Assembly (NCBI GenBank): GCA_003214465.1
Contig: QCLO01000013.1
Coordinates: 1 to 43,620 of the forward strand
Direction of reading: 5' to 3'
Source of the DNA: Acidimicrobiales bacterium AG-414-N20
Lineage (GTDB): Bacteria > Actinomycetota > Acidimicrobiia > Acidimicrobiales > MedAcidi-G1
DNA: 43,620 nucleotides
The notes under the pieces were generated by a model. The model was given only the letters and a program-made list of their open reading frames with translations, ran no database searches and was not told the origin of the DNA. Both the position numbers and the translations under genes were made by a program. Of the stretch, positions 15,855-24,093 are shown in pieces (the first letter of the stretch is position 1; each line of letters opens with the position of its first letter).

Positions 15855-17777
15855 ATGAAACACATATTAATTGTGCTTACTATTTCAATATTTGCTTCTG
15901 CCTGTAGCGGTACTGGTAGCAACGCTGAAGAAAGTTCCCAGAAGATAACTGATCTTCAAACCCAAATCGAAGAATTGAACATCCAACTAGAAGAAAAACT
16001 TAAAGAAGAAACACCAGTTTCATCTGATGAGACTGTTATCACTCCCACAACTACTTTTTCTGCGGAAACGAATAATGAAAATTCCTCACAGGCAGACAGC
16101 ATAGAAATTGTTGAACCCGAAACAATTCAAACTCCTACTGATTCACTTGAATTCGAGACAATACCCCTAGAGGATCGTGACGTGCTCCTTGATGCATTCT
16201 TTCATGCAAGAGAGGAAATTTTTGCTGGAAATCTATTTTTTGCTGATTGTGCTGAAAGGATACTCGGCGAAAGAGCCCTTGAACTCATAGGAGAAGCCGT
16301 TGTTGACGGAGGCCGTTTTGATTGGGCTGAAGGGATACTCGGCGAAAGAGCCCTTGAACTGATCGATAGGTCGCCCACTGACAACGAACTTCTTCTCCTG
16401 GAAGGATGCCTTGATGAAGCACAACGTCTAGAACATGAACATCATGAAGATCATGAAGATCATGAAGATCATGAAGATCATGAAGATCATGAAGATCATG
16501 AACGAGAGGAAAATAAAGAAACACAGATCGAAAAAACGGAAGAAGTTTTGCAAGGGAACCTTGCTTCTTTTGAAGGGTTATGGAAATCACCAGAAGTTGA
16601 GTGGATAGAGTTCGACTTCAATACCGAATACATTCTTTGTGATGACCCTGATGGCTATTGTGTTGGATGGGCAAAGGAAGCGACTCAAGACTGTAAAGAT
16701 AATTATCTTTTCAAGAGAAACCCTACTCAAGAAGAGCAAGAAAAAATTTGGAAGTATGAAATGTGTGTTTATGAAATGGTTTTTAAACCATTTAATCCTC
16801 TAGTTGTAGACAGAACTGCTTCAACATTAACAAATGAACAAAAAGATGAGGGTGAAAGATTAAAGCAGGCTGGGTGGAATGAAGAAACGAACACAGAGGT
16901 AACTTTTAGAGTCGCAAGTGATATTCCAGAAGAGATTGTCGAGGCTTCGAAAGACGGTATGTATAAGGCAATCGAACTGCTAGGGCAGTATGGACCTTTA
17001 AGGGTTTACTATGTTGGAAATGACGTAAATGTTGTAGATGAATTAATTCAAGATTTTTGTGATTTTAACTTTCCGGATAGAAATCCTGAAAACTGTCAAA
17101 ACGATCAAGGGCAGGGAATGAGAGAAATGGCTTATATCTACCCTGGCGGCAATGGTTTTGCTCAACATTCTTGGTATTCCGACCCACCTGTACAGTCTTT
17201 TGTGCATAATCCATCAGCAGGAGTAAACAATGAATTTCTCTACGAAACGGATCGCGACAGAATTGTAAATGCTCATGAGTATTTTCATATCTACCAAAAC
17301 GCACACAAGGTGTATAGAGGAAATGAACAAGGATTTGGTTGGGACACATCAAGATGGGTTGAAGAAGGGTCTGCAGTGTATTTTGAAACGTATCTTGGTG
17401 ATCAACTTGGTTGGATTAACAGGAATGAAAGTCTATTAGAAACTCTGTCTACGATTGCTAGCTTTCAGAATAGATTTCCCGGATTGTCAATTACAGATGT
17501 TGACACAGAGGAACAGGTAAGAAGGGTAAGTCATTATTGTTTTGAAATCTGTATTGGAAATCTTCAGTACGAGTTCGGGCATATAGCATTCGAACTCTTA
17601 GCAAAAAGAACTTCCCCAGAAGCAATCATTTTTGATTTTTGGGATCATTTCACCGAAGGAGGTTGGGCAAAAGCTTTTGAAACTGCTTTCTCAATTACAG
17701 TTGAAGAGTTTTATGAAGAATATGAGGAATTTTTGAAGAGACCTATAGAAGAACAGTTTGATGTGCTTACTGGGTAA
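15855..17777 (+). CDS. Lipoprotein with HExxH metallopeptidase domain and His-rich repeat
   Basis: A 640-residue exported lipoprotein. The signal peptide ends in lipobox FASAC, and an AAGGA ribosome binding site lies upstream. A coiled-coil-like stretch (about 27-55) and a Thr/Glu-rich region come next, then a 25-residue tandem duplication (about 133-168), a His/Glu/Asp repeat (about 195-217), and a C-terminal catalytic-looking domain. There NAHEYFHIYQNAH gives an HExxH zinc motif near residue 476, and WVEEGSAVYFE about 25 residues later offers a third zinc ligand Glu, as in gluzincins. It is probably a cell-surface zinc protease; the acidic His repeat could bind metal. No close family recognised. 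Confidence 0.82.
   Translation: MKHILIVLTISIFASACSGTGSNAEESSQKITDLQTQIEELNIQLEEKLKEETPVSSDETVITPTTTFSAETNNENSSQADSIEIVEPETIQTPTDSLEFETIPLEDRDVLLDAFFHAREEIFAGNLFFADCAERILGERALELIGEAVVDGGRFDWAEGILGERALELIDRSPTDNELLLLEGCLDEAQRLEHEHHEDHEDHEDHEDHEDHEDHEREENKETQIEKTEEVLQGNLASFEGLWKSPEVEWIEFDFNTEYILCDDPDGYCVGWAKEATQDCKDNYLFKRNPTQEEQEKIWKYEMCVYEMVFKPFNPLVVDRTASTLTNEQKDEGERLKQAGWNEETNTEVTFRVASDIPEEIVEASKDGMYKAIELLGQYGPLRVYYVGNDVNVVDELIQDFCDFNFPDRNPENCQNDQGQGMREMAYIYPGGNGFAQHSWYSDPPVQSFVHNPSAGVNNEFLYETDRDRIVNAHEYFHIYQNAHKVYRGNEQGFGWDTSRWVEEGSAVYFETYLGDQLGWINRNESLLETLSTIASFQNRFPGLSITDVDTEEQVRRVSHYCFEICIGNLQYEFGHIAFELLAKRTSPEAIIFDFWDHFTEGGWAKAFETAFSITVEEFYEEYEEFLKRPIEEQFDVLTG
16251..16361 (+). repeat. 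75-nt in-frame tandem duplication containing a metY-like segment
   Basis: GCTGAA plus a GGATACTCGGCGAAAGAGC-type sequence occurs at 16251-16285 and again at 16326-16360, a period of exactly 25 codons. Between the copies, 16286-16329 matches the reverse complement of 12970-13013 (the metY coding strand) at 40 of 44 bases. The insert ends GGGCTG, sharing GCTG with the start of each repeat copy. Confidence 0.9.
16441..16503 (+). repeat. 9-nt tandem repeat encoding a His/Glu/Asp tract
   Basis: Seven 9-nt units ATCATGAAG (the last ending C) encode HED/HEH-type triplets within the metalloprotease lipoprotein. It is an in-frame minisatellite. The acidic His-rich tract could bind divalent metal (inference). 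Confidence 0.95.
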
Positions 17778-17785
17778 ATTTACCT

Positions 17786-19351
17786 TTAGATTTGTCTGTC
17801 TTTACCTTCCCAATAAGGCGCTCTCAGTTCTCTTTTCAGAACTTTCATAGCCCCGCTAAGAGGCAGAGGTTCCTCTCTGAACTCTATGCTCTTAGGAACT
17901 TTGTATCCAGCGATCGACTCTCTGGCATGCTCAATAAGATCCTCTTCGCTTGCGCTGCCAGCAGGTTCGAGAACGACTATCGCGTGAACGGCCTCGCCCC
18001 ATTTGTCATCAGGAATTCCTATAGCAGCTACTTGTGCCACATCTGGATGGCTCGAAATGGCATTTTCAACTTCAGAAGAATAAACATTTTCTCCGCCAGT
18101 AACAATCATGTCTTTGACTCTGTCCACTAGAAACAAGTAACCATCTTCATCGAAATATCCTGCATCACCAGTGTGGTACCATCCGTTTGCAAACACTTCT
18201 TCAGTTGCTTCAGGTTTGTTCCAATATTCGGTCATAAAATTGCCACCCCGGGCGCAAACTTCACCAATTTCCCCTTGAGGTAGTTCGTTTCCTTCCTCAT
18301 CTTGAATTGAGACAACTGTTCCTATAACTGGTTTACCAACGCTGGAAAGTTTTTCACTTTCCAAAAAGTGATCGTCAGCACCCAAAATAGTTAAGGTTGA
18401 AGAGCTTTCAGTCATTCCATAACCCTGGACTAATTCAAGACCGGGAAGATCAGCGAAGAGTTTCTCTAAAATTTGTCTAGGCATAGGGGAAGCTCCGTAA
18501 ATAAGTTGTTTAAGAGACTTAAGGCGAGAAGGGTCGTAGCCTTCCGCAGCCAGACACATGCCAATCATTGTCGGAACCATGAGTGTTTGCTCGACTTTAT
18601 GAGCTTCCATCAGAGCCATAGCACCCTCAGGGTCAAACATTGGAATGAAAACAACATTCCCTCCTGAATAAGGAGGAGCGAGAACACCGGTCATTGAAGC
18701 AGCATGAAACATTGGTGTTTGCATCAAATATGTAGAAACCTCAAAACCTCCTAGACCTATAAGACCGTGGTAAAGATTCAAAACTTGAGCTCTTTGAGTT
18801 ATGAGCACACCTTTTGGAAGACCTGTAGTTCCGCCTGTGTACATAAGGACGACAGCATCATCCTCTTCAGGTTCTTCTGGTAAAGCTGGTGAAGAGGATT
18901 CAAGTAACTCTTCATATTTCAAATCATGTGGAACATCGCCTTCGCCAATCAAAACTACGTGTCTAATTGGATCTTCGTCACCTAGTTCTTCGCGTGCTGC
19001 TGTAATCAATGGGGCGAAAAACTGATCAGTGAAAATTACTTCAGTTCCTGAATCTTTCAGAATGTAAGCAAGTTCTTTAGGGGCTAGACGAAGGTTTAAA
19101 GGATTTATAACCCCAGCGCCTAAAAACGCGGAATGCCAGAGTTCTAAAAATTGGTGGCTGTTCAATGCCATGACAGCAAATCTGTCACTCTTGCTCACAT
19201 TAAGCTCAGAGGAAAGACTGTCACATAAGCGTAGAACACGGTCATGATGGGTATTCCAGTCACTTTGATAGGGGCCATCAATAATTCCTGTATTTTCTCC
19301 ATACTTTTGGATAGCTGGTAGATATAAACGTGCATAAATAAGTTCTTTCAT
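17786..19351 (-). CDS. Long/medium-chain acyl-CoA synthetase (AMP-dependent)
   Basis: A 521-residue ANL-superfamily acyl-CoA ligase, distinct from the one at 4069. The P-loop MYTGGTTGLPKGV is near residue 170, followed by GYGMTES, the adenylate-binding Asp in WYHTGDAGYFDEDGYLFLVDR, the hinge VKDMIVTGGENVYSSEVE, and the catalytic Lys in LSGAMKVLKREL. I prefer the ATG at 19351 because family proteins begin close to this point; an ATG at 19402 would add 17 unlike residues. It is convergent with the metalloprotease lipoprotein. FadD-like fatty acid activation is likely; the chain length is unknown. Confidence 0.88.
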   Translation of the reverse strand: MKELIYARLYLPAIQKYGENTGIIDGPYQSDWNTHHDRVLRLCDSLSSELNVSKSDRFAVMALNSHQFLELWHSAFLGAGVINPLNLRLAPKELAYILKDSGTEVIFTDQFFAPLITAAREELGDEDPIRHVVLIGEGDVPHDLKYEELLESSSPALPEEPEEDDAVVLMYTGGTTGLPKGVLITQRAQVLNLYHGLIGLGGFEVSTYLMQTPMFHAASMTGVLAPPYSGGNVVFIPMFDPEGAMALMEAHKVEQTLMVPTMIGMCLAAEGYDPSRLKSLKQLIYGASPMPRQILEKLFADLPGLELVQGYGMTESSSTLTILGADDHFLESEKLSSVGKPVIGTVVSIQDEEGNELPQGEIGEVCARGGNFMTEYWNKPEATEEVFANGWYHTGDAGYFDEDGYLFLVDRVKDMIVTGGENVYSSEVENAISSHPDVAQVAAIGIPDDKWGEAVHAIVVLEPAGSASEEDLIEHARESIAGYKVPKSIEFREEPLPLSGAMKVLKRELRAPYWEGKDRQI

Positions 19352-19462
19352 ACAAAGAAAGTTATCTCCATTTATATGAAGTGTCACATGGAAATAGTGC
19401 ATCTATCAGAAGTGGATCCCATTCGAGTGGTCAAATAAAAGGCAATTGAGCGAAGATTAGAC

Positions 19463-20215
19463 ATGCCGCGATCCGTATTTGTGCACGAAACAATAGACAT
19501 AGTCGGACAAGGTCAATACGACTACATGGAACACGTTTCCAAAGAACCCACGAATTTCATGCCGGATATGACATCTCTCCAAGGGTCATTTTTTATTCTC
19601 GGATTCGGAGGGGGAAGATGGCCACAGGTGGTGAATATATGGGACTGTGGAAATGATGGTTGGGAAGGTTGGGGACGAAATCTCGACCGTCTGAATTTGA
19701 AGCGAAGAAATGCGTTTTACGGAGATTGGTGGGATGAAGCATCCCAATGGAGAACAGGTGGTTACGACCGTGTCTGTGCAGGGGTTCAAGGCTCTCCCTC
19801 GACAGCAGAAATAAACAAGAAAGGTATAAAAGGCTCACTTTTCATAAATGAAGTTTTTAGTGTGCAACCCGGAGAACAACTCAGTTTTCTCAACGCTGTT
19901 GTTGATAAGAGGGTTCCGGTAATGGAGGATTACAAAGTTTCCCCAACTGGATTATGGGAAGTGACGACAAACACCCATGAAGTAGTGATGGTGTGGGCAA
20001 CTACTGTAGATGATTGGACGACCATGCGTAAAAATCTCGACACAACAAGAGGTCTTGATGACACGGGTCTAGAAGATGAAAGGCTCTTAGAAAATCACAA
20101 ACTTCTGTCTTCTTACGTGGTGAGTGGAGATACCCAATTAATGACTCCACTGCCCGGAACCGTTTATGGCCCCTCCGACTGGGAAGAAGCAAACGAACAA
20201 GACTGGTACGAATAG
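19463..20215 (+). CDS. NIPSNAP-like/dimeric alpha-beta barrel protein
   Basis: A 250-residue soluble protein that appears to hold two ferredoxin-like halves. One begins VFVHETIDIVGQGQYDYMEHV and continues to VVNIWDC...WGRNLDRL. The other begins LFINEVFSVQPGEQLSFLNAV and continues to EVVMVWATTVDDWTTMRKNL. This strand-helix pattern resembles NIPSNAP or dabb-type alpha-beta barrel proteins, but I see no exact signature. It is 10 nt upstream of the AllA-like gene on the same strand, so the two are probably co-transcribed. Enzymatic role unknown. Confidence 0.6.
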   Translation: MPRSVFVHETIDIVGQGQYDYMEHVSKEPTNFMPDMTSLQGSFFILGFGGGRWPQVVNIWDCGNDGWEGWGRNLDRLNLKRRNAFYGDWWDEASQWRTGGYDRVCAGVQGSPSTAEINKKGIKGSLFINEVFSVQPGEQLSFLNAVVDKRVPVMEDYKVSPTGLWEVTTNTHEVVMVWATTVDDWTTMRKNLDTTRGLDDTGLEDERLLENHKLLSSYVVSGDTQLMTPLPGTVYGPSDWEEANEQDWYE

Positions 20216-20225
20216 GTTTAATTAA

Positions 20226-20876
20226 ATGCAAATAGGTATTTCAGATTATGAACTCATGAATCCAGAAGTTGCTGATGGACTCGAAATAATTGAGATCCCA
20301 GTGGTCGATGCTCGTTCAGAAGACATCTCTGAATTTGCACTCATAGTTGAAAGTGATCCAGAAGAATTCCAAGTCCCTATAGTCCCATGGCCAGTATCTG
20401 GGCGCAGACCCCTTGACCCTGAAACAGGTATTTGTGCGGGTACAACCGAAGGCTGGTTCTCTTCAGAATGGTCAGAGGGAAGACTTGTAGGGAGAAACGA
20501 AGCGGTTGCAGGTGAATACGTAATAGGTTTCGCCGTTGAAGGTAACGAGTCGCTTCCCAAAGCAGTTGACTTATGGCATATGAATCACCATCCTGATGGT
20601 GGGCAACTTTTCTACTCCACAGAGCAAACACCGTTCATCATTCCTGTAATTCCTGAAGGGGAAGAGCCTGAAATTGATAAAGCTAAAGCTATTTATTGCG
20701 ATGGAACTTTTGGGATATGTCTACTTCCTGGGGTCTGGCATGAAGGAGTTTTTCCTATTAATGGAAACGCACGTTTTTTCACAAGGCAGGGAAGAGTCCA
20801 TAGCAGGATCTCAGTTGATTTTGGAAAGGAATTCGGGTGCCTTCTTCGTGTTCCTCTCAAAAAACCTTTTGATTAA
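20226..20876 (+). CDS. Ureidoglycolate lyase (AllA)-like cupin protein
   Basis: A 216-residue protein resembling the AllA fold. The N-terminal ELMNP...EFQVPIVPWPVSGRRPLDPETG and the middle DLWHMNHHPDGGQLFYS fit the cupin scaffold. The C-terminus, ARFFTRQGRVHSRISVDFGKEFGCLLRVPL, resembles the family's C-terminal strand. AllA cleaves ureidoglycolate to glyoxylate and urea in purine use, but relatives may act on other substrates. It follows the NIPSNAP-like gene by 10 nt. Its 3' end overlaps the convergent Ddn-family gene by 4 nt. The family call is moderate and the reaction inferred. Confidence 0.6.
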   Translation: MQIGISDYELMNPEVADGLEIIEIPVVDARSEDISEFALIVESDPEEFQVPIVPWPVSGRRPLDPETGICAGTTEGWFSSEWSEGRLVGRNEAVAGEYVIGFAVEGNESLPKAVDLWHMNHHPDGGQLFYSTEQTPFIIPVIPEGEEPEIDKAKAIYCDGTFGICLLPGVWHEGVFPINGNARFFTRQGRVHSRISVDFGKEFGCLLRVPLKKPFD

Positions 20877-21307
20877 GAAGGATTTTCACAAATTACGAGA
20901 GGTATGTCTCTTTCAGTGCGTTTCTGATAATTTTCATAGTCAGGCCATTCAGCAACTGCAACAGGCCACAACTCTTCTTTCTCAGCGGGAGTAGCAGTGC
21001 GAGCAATCAGGTGATGGATTTCACCTTTATCTTGGATAGTGACTTCAGGGTTAGCTAGAAGGTTCAAGTACCACAGTGGATGCTTTGGGGCGCCACCCAT
21101 GGAAGCAACAGCCAGGTAACGGTCCCCGTCACACACTTTCACAATTGGACTACGCCTGATTGCACCTGTACGACGGCCTTTAGTCGTCAAAATCACACAT
21201 TTAACACCATGAAACTCATAGCCATCTTCTCCATCTGTCGCGAGATAACGCTCTACATGATTAGCGGCTACGTCATATGTGCTGGGTATATATTCGCCTT
21301 CATTCAT
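20873..21307 (-). CDS. Ddn-family (DUF385) F420-dependent nitroreductase-like protein
   Basis: A 144-residue protein with the Ddn/DUF385 split-barrel pattern: VKCVILTTKGRRTGAIRRSPIVKV, RYLAVASMGGAPKHPLWYLNLLANPEV and EKEELWPVAVAEWPDYENYQKRT. Members of this actinobacterial family use deazaflavin F420H2 to reduce quinones or other acceptors. Its presence supports an F420-making actinobacterial host. Its 3' end overlaps the AllA-like gene on the other strand by 4 nt. Confidence 0.88.
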   Translation of the reverse strand: MNEGEYIPSTYDVAANHVERYLATDGEDGYEFHGVKCVILTTKGRRTGAIRRSPIVKVCDGDRYLAVASMGGAPKHPLWYLNLLANPEVTIQDKGEIHHLIARTATPAEKEELWPVAVAEWPDYENYQKRTERDIPLVICENPS

Positions 21308-21428
21308 GGAAGCACTTTAGATTCGAAATTTTTTAATGTCTAATATTAGAAATATTCGCCTTAGTGGAGAATGTCGATTGCGATTCTCTAATAGAATTTG
21401 TTTGAAGTTGGTAGATAAGGGGTATCAA

Positions 21429-21722
21429 ATGCTTTTTCACATAATACACCATCACACAGAGGCAACATGTCCGGCACATAATGACGAAGTTGCTGGAAAA
21501 ACTTTCGGCATCGTTCTTGACTCATTGAAGGAGAATGTCAATGAGGTTATAGGTGCTTGGGTTGATGGACCGGGTCATGATTTTTTCATTGTGGTAGATG
21601 CGGACAGCACGTCGCAAATTTTCGCAGGCTTATTTCCGATCATCCCTTACGGAACCGCAAAGATTCAACCGGTGGATGATTACGCCGTAATGATGGCAAA
21701 ACGTAAAGAACTGAATTCGTAA
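21429..21722 (+). CDS. Small soluble hypothetical protein (DUF3303-like)
   Basis: A 97-residue protein starting at the ATG 21429, chosen because AAGGGG lies 6-11 nt upstream; an upstream ATG at 21336 has no such site. The sequence MLFHIIHHHTEATCPAH...GAWVDGPGHDFFIVVDADS...LFPIIPYGTAKIQPVDDY looks like a small alpha-beta barrel domain of the DUF3303 type. The stop is 18 nt before the end of ssrA, which is on the opposite strand. Function unknown. Confidence 0.7.
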   Translation: MLFHIIHHHTEATCPAHNDEVAGKTFGIVLDSLKENVNEVIGAWVDGPGHDFFIVVDADSTSQIFAGLFPIIPYGTAKIQPVDDYAVMMAKRKELNS

Positions 21723-21740
21723 TTCAGTTTTCTCGAACAG

Positions 21741-22122
21741 TGGAGCTGGGGGGAATCGAACCCCCGTCCGTCGGAGTGAAACCGCTTGCGATACGACCAT
21801 TCCCGTGGTTGTGTCTTTAGGCTGTCACACTGCCGGATCAGTTAGCACAAGGCCCGCCTAAAGGTCTTTCCCTGAAGTCAGCGTTCTTTCGCGCCGTCAG
21901 CGGTCTATCCCTGCGGTCTCCTCCGCTTCTGTTGCCAGGCTGCGGTGGATCGGCCCCGCGTGCCGTTACCGGTCGCGATGACTCTCTACAACTTGACTAG
22001 GTCAGGCTGCGAGAGCGAGATCATCCGTGTTGGAGTCTCTTTTTAAGCCCCGTTTAAAGAGTCTGAGCAACTCTGGTCGCACAAAACGGCTACTGTCACC
22101 GGCGTCGAAACCGATCAGCCCC
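21741..22122 (-). ncRNA. ssrA: tmRNA (ssrA)
   Basis: A 382-nt transfer-messenger RNA on the minus strand. The 5' end GGGGCTGATCGGTTTCGAC (ending at 22122) pairs with 3' CAGCTCC (21742-21748); the tRNA-like T arm contains GGTTCGATTCC. CCA is not encoded. The tag frame ends KRDSNTDDLALAA followed by a TGA (22002-22004). KRDS also occurs in actinobacterial tags, and the terminal LAA is the protease-recognition end. tmRNA rescues stalled ribosomes with SmpB, whose gene is just upstream on the same strand. The resume codon is unclear; in-frame GGC at 22047-22049 is a candidate. Confidence 0.96.
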
Positions 22123-22134
22123 GTTAGGTGAAAT

Positions 22135-22164
22135 AATTTTCTAAGTTCACTATTAAGTTGTCAA
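22135..22164 (-). promoter_or_regulatory. ssrA promoter
   Basis: A perfect TTGACA (-35) lies at 22159-22164 on the minus strand, followed by an A/T-rich region (TAGAAAATTATT) about 15-20 nt downstream and ending about 9-13 nt before the ssrA 5' end. The exact -10 hexamer is ambiguous. Confidence 0.55.
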
Positions 22165-22165
22165 A

Positions 22166-22178
22166 GCCCTGAAAGGGC
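22166..22178 (-). terminator. Possible smpB terminator
   Basis: The hairpin GCCCT-TTC-AGGGC is followed by TTTGAC on the minus strand, 47 nt after the smpB stop and directly before the ssrA -35 box. The stem is short and the T-tract only three bases, so termination is probably partial. Confidence 0.35.
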
Positions 22179-22224
22179 ATTAACCATGATAGCTCTGGAT
22201 GGAGACATTTTCCCTAGGTCACTA

Positions 22225-22704
22225 TTAGCTTCTATTTCTTTGATTTCTAGCCATAGACCGTTCAGTTTCCCTTTGAGATTCACGCTTAGCGATCGCTTGC
22301 CTCTTGTCATGAAGCTTGCGACCACGCGCTAAGGCGATTTCAATTTTTGCACGACCTTTTGAGAAATAGAGTTTTAAAGGAATAACTGTTAAGCCATCCC
22401 TATCAATATGGTCAATAATCTGATTAATTTCTTTTCGATGCATCAGAAGTTTTCTTGGTTGATCTGGTTCGTGTCCAGTAGCTAGGTTGCCAGTTTTTGA
22501 ATAAGGATTTATATGAAGTCCTATAAGCCATAGCTCTGGACCTTCTGGGCGAACATAAGATTCGGCTATCTGAACTTTGGATTCCCTTAGAGACTTAACT
22601 TCGCTCCCTTGAAGAACGAGACCTGCTTCCCAAGTGTCGAGAATATCGTACTCATGACGGGCTCGACGGTTCGTAGCGACAGTCTTATCGTTTAAATCAA
22701 CCAC
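22225..22704 (-). CDS. smpB: SsrA-binding protein SmpB
   Basis: A 159-residue RNA-binding protein that escorts tmRNA to stalled ribosomes. Recognisable motifs: NRRARHEYDILDTWEAGLVLQGSEVKSLRE, HINPYSKTG, RKLLMHRKEI, GLTVIPLKLYFSKGRAKIEIALARGRKLHDKR, and a basic C-terminal tail. The start is GTG. It precedes ssrA on the same strand, the classic smpB-ssrA pairing, with a weak hairpin and a separate ssrA promoter between. It is divergent from rph. Confidence 0.96.
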   Translation of the reverse strand: MVDLNDKTVATNRRARHEYDILDTWEAGLVLQGSEVKSLRESKVQIAESYVRPEGPELWLIGLHINPYSKTGNLATGHEPDQPRKLLMHRKEINQIIDHIDRDGLTVIPLKLYFSKGRAKIEIALARGRKLHDKRQAIAKRESQRETERSMARNQRNRS

Positions 22705-22779
22705 AGAACATGAGCGTAGTAGACACAGAAGTGCGGTTACCCTAAAAGAAAGGATTATTTATTTCAATTAGGAGGCCTT

Positions 22780-23502
22780 GTGAGAACTGATGGGCGAAAA
22801 CATGACGAATTAAGACCATTTGAGTTTGAACGCGATTTTACAGAAATGGCTAATGGCTCCTGTCTGGTTACTTTCGGTAAAACTCGAGTGCTTTGCACAG
22901 CGTCAGTTGATGAGGAAGTGCCGCGTTGGCTCAGGGACACAGGCAAGGGTTGGGTAACAGCTGAGTATTCAATGCTGCCAGGCTCGAGCCCTGAAAGGGT
23001 TCGAAGAAAGAATTCAGGCAGAAGTCAGGAAATTCAAAGGTTGATTGGACGCTCCTTAAGAGCAGTAGTTGATTTATCAGCTATACCCGAACGTCAGGTA
23101 ACAGTTGACTGCGATGTTATTCAAGCTGATGGAGGAACACGAACAGCTTCCATATGTGGAGGATTTATCGCACTGCATGATGCGTTCACTCGAATGATCT
23201 CTGTAGGTCAAATGACAAATCATCCTATTACAGAAGAATTAGCTGCTGTTTCAGTGGGCGTAGTTGATGGGGAAGTTTGTTTAGATCTCCCATATGTTGA
23301 AGATTCAACAGCAGAAGTCGATTTGAATGTGGTCATGACGAGTTCCGGAAAATTTGTGGAAGTGCAAGGAACAGCTGAAGATGGACCATTTGAACGCAAA
23401 AGTTTGGAAGAAATGCTTGATGCTGCCACAGTGGGGATCACAGAAATTACTGAAGCTCAGCGAAGTCTCTTATCGACCCCACCAGTTGAACGTGCTAATT
23501 AA
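22780..23502 (+). CDS. rph: Ribonuclease PH
   Basis: A 240-residue phosphorolytic exoribonuclease that trims tRNA 3' ends, here also plausibly tmRNA. Motifs: RTDGRKHDELRP, GSCLVTFGKTRVLCTASV, WVTAEYSMLPGSSPERVRR, IQRLIGRSLRAVVD and VDCDVIQADGGTRTASICGG. The GTG start follows GGAGG by 5 nt. Its stop overlaps the rdgB start (TAATG), so the two are translationally coupled, a common rph-rdgB arrangement in actinobacteria. Confidence 0.96.
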   Translation: MRTDGRKHDELRPFEFERDFTEMANGSCLVTFGKTRVLCTASVDEEVPRWLRDTGKGWVTAEYSMLPGSSPERVRRKNSGRSQEIQRLIGRSLRAVVDLSAIPERQVTVDCDVIQADGGTRTASICGGFIALHDAFTRMISVGQMTNHPITEELAAVSVGVVDGEVCLDLPYVEDSTAEVDLNVVMTSSGKFVEVQGTAEDGPFERKSLEEMLDAATVGITEITEAQRSLLSTPPVERAN

Positions 23503-24089
23503 TGCCAATTCCAGAATTAGTAATAGCAAGTGCCAATCCCGACAAAGTAGCTGAGATAGCAGTTGTTTTAGAAAATTTAGCGGTTTTAATTCCCAGACCC
23601 GAAGGCATGCCGGATGTCGTTGAAGATGGTAACAATTTAGAAGATAATGCAAGGCTAAAGGCGGTAGCGGTTTGTGAATTCGCCGGTAGACCTGCAGTGG
23701 CTGATGATACTGGACTTGAAATTGATGTGTTGAATGGTGCACCCGGAGTCTATTCAGCACGTTTTGCAGGTAATGATGCCACGTATCAACAAAACGTAGA
23801 AAAAGTTCTCGCCGAACTTGAGGGTGTTCAAATGGGTCAAAGAACAGCGAGGTTTAAAACTGTAGCTATTGTCCGCTATCCGGACGGAAAAGAATTGATA
23901 GCAAACGGAATTGTGGAAGGACACATATCCCAAAGCCCTTCAGGGGAGGGAGGTTTCGGTTACGATCCGATATTTGTTCCAGTAGAAGGCGATGGGGCTA
24001 CTTTCGCTCAGATGGGTCACGAAAAGCATAAGTTTTCCCACAGAGGGCGGGCATTCCGAAGCCTTGGTCACATGTTGAGTAGCACCTAG
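23502..24089 (+). CDS. rdgB: dITP/XTP pyrophosphatase (RdgB/HAM1)
   Basis: A 195-residue non-canonical purine NTP pyrophosphatase that removes dITP and XTP from the nucleotide pool. Motifs: LVIASANPDKVAEI, VADDTGLEIDVLNGAPGVYSARFAG, GEGGFGYDPIF and SHRGRAFR. It is coupled to rph. It ends 4 nt from the convergent stop of the GGDEF-EAL gene. Confidence 0.96.
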   Translation: MPIPELVIASANPDKVAEIAVVLENLAVLIPRPEGMPDVVEDGNNLEDNARLKAVAVCEFAGRPAVADDTGLEIDVLNGAPGVYSARFAGNDATYQQNVEKVLAELEGVQMGQRTARFKTVAIVRYPDGKELIANGIVEGHISQSPSGEGGFGYDPIFVPVEGDGATFAQMGHEKHKFSHRGRAFRSLGHMLSST

Positions 24090-24093
24090 AAAA

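Noticed and set aside
16441-16503. CRISPR-like repeat array
   Set aside because: The 9-nt units have no spacers and are in frame with the lipoprotein gene; it is a minisatellite.
16285-16590. Antisense frame with HDL repeats
   Set aside because: It is a shadow of the 9-nt repeat in the lipoprotein gene.
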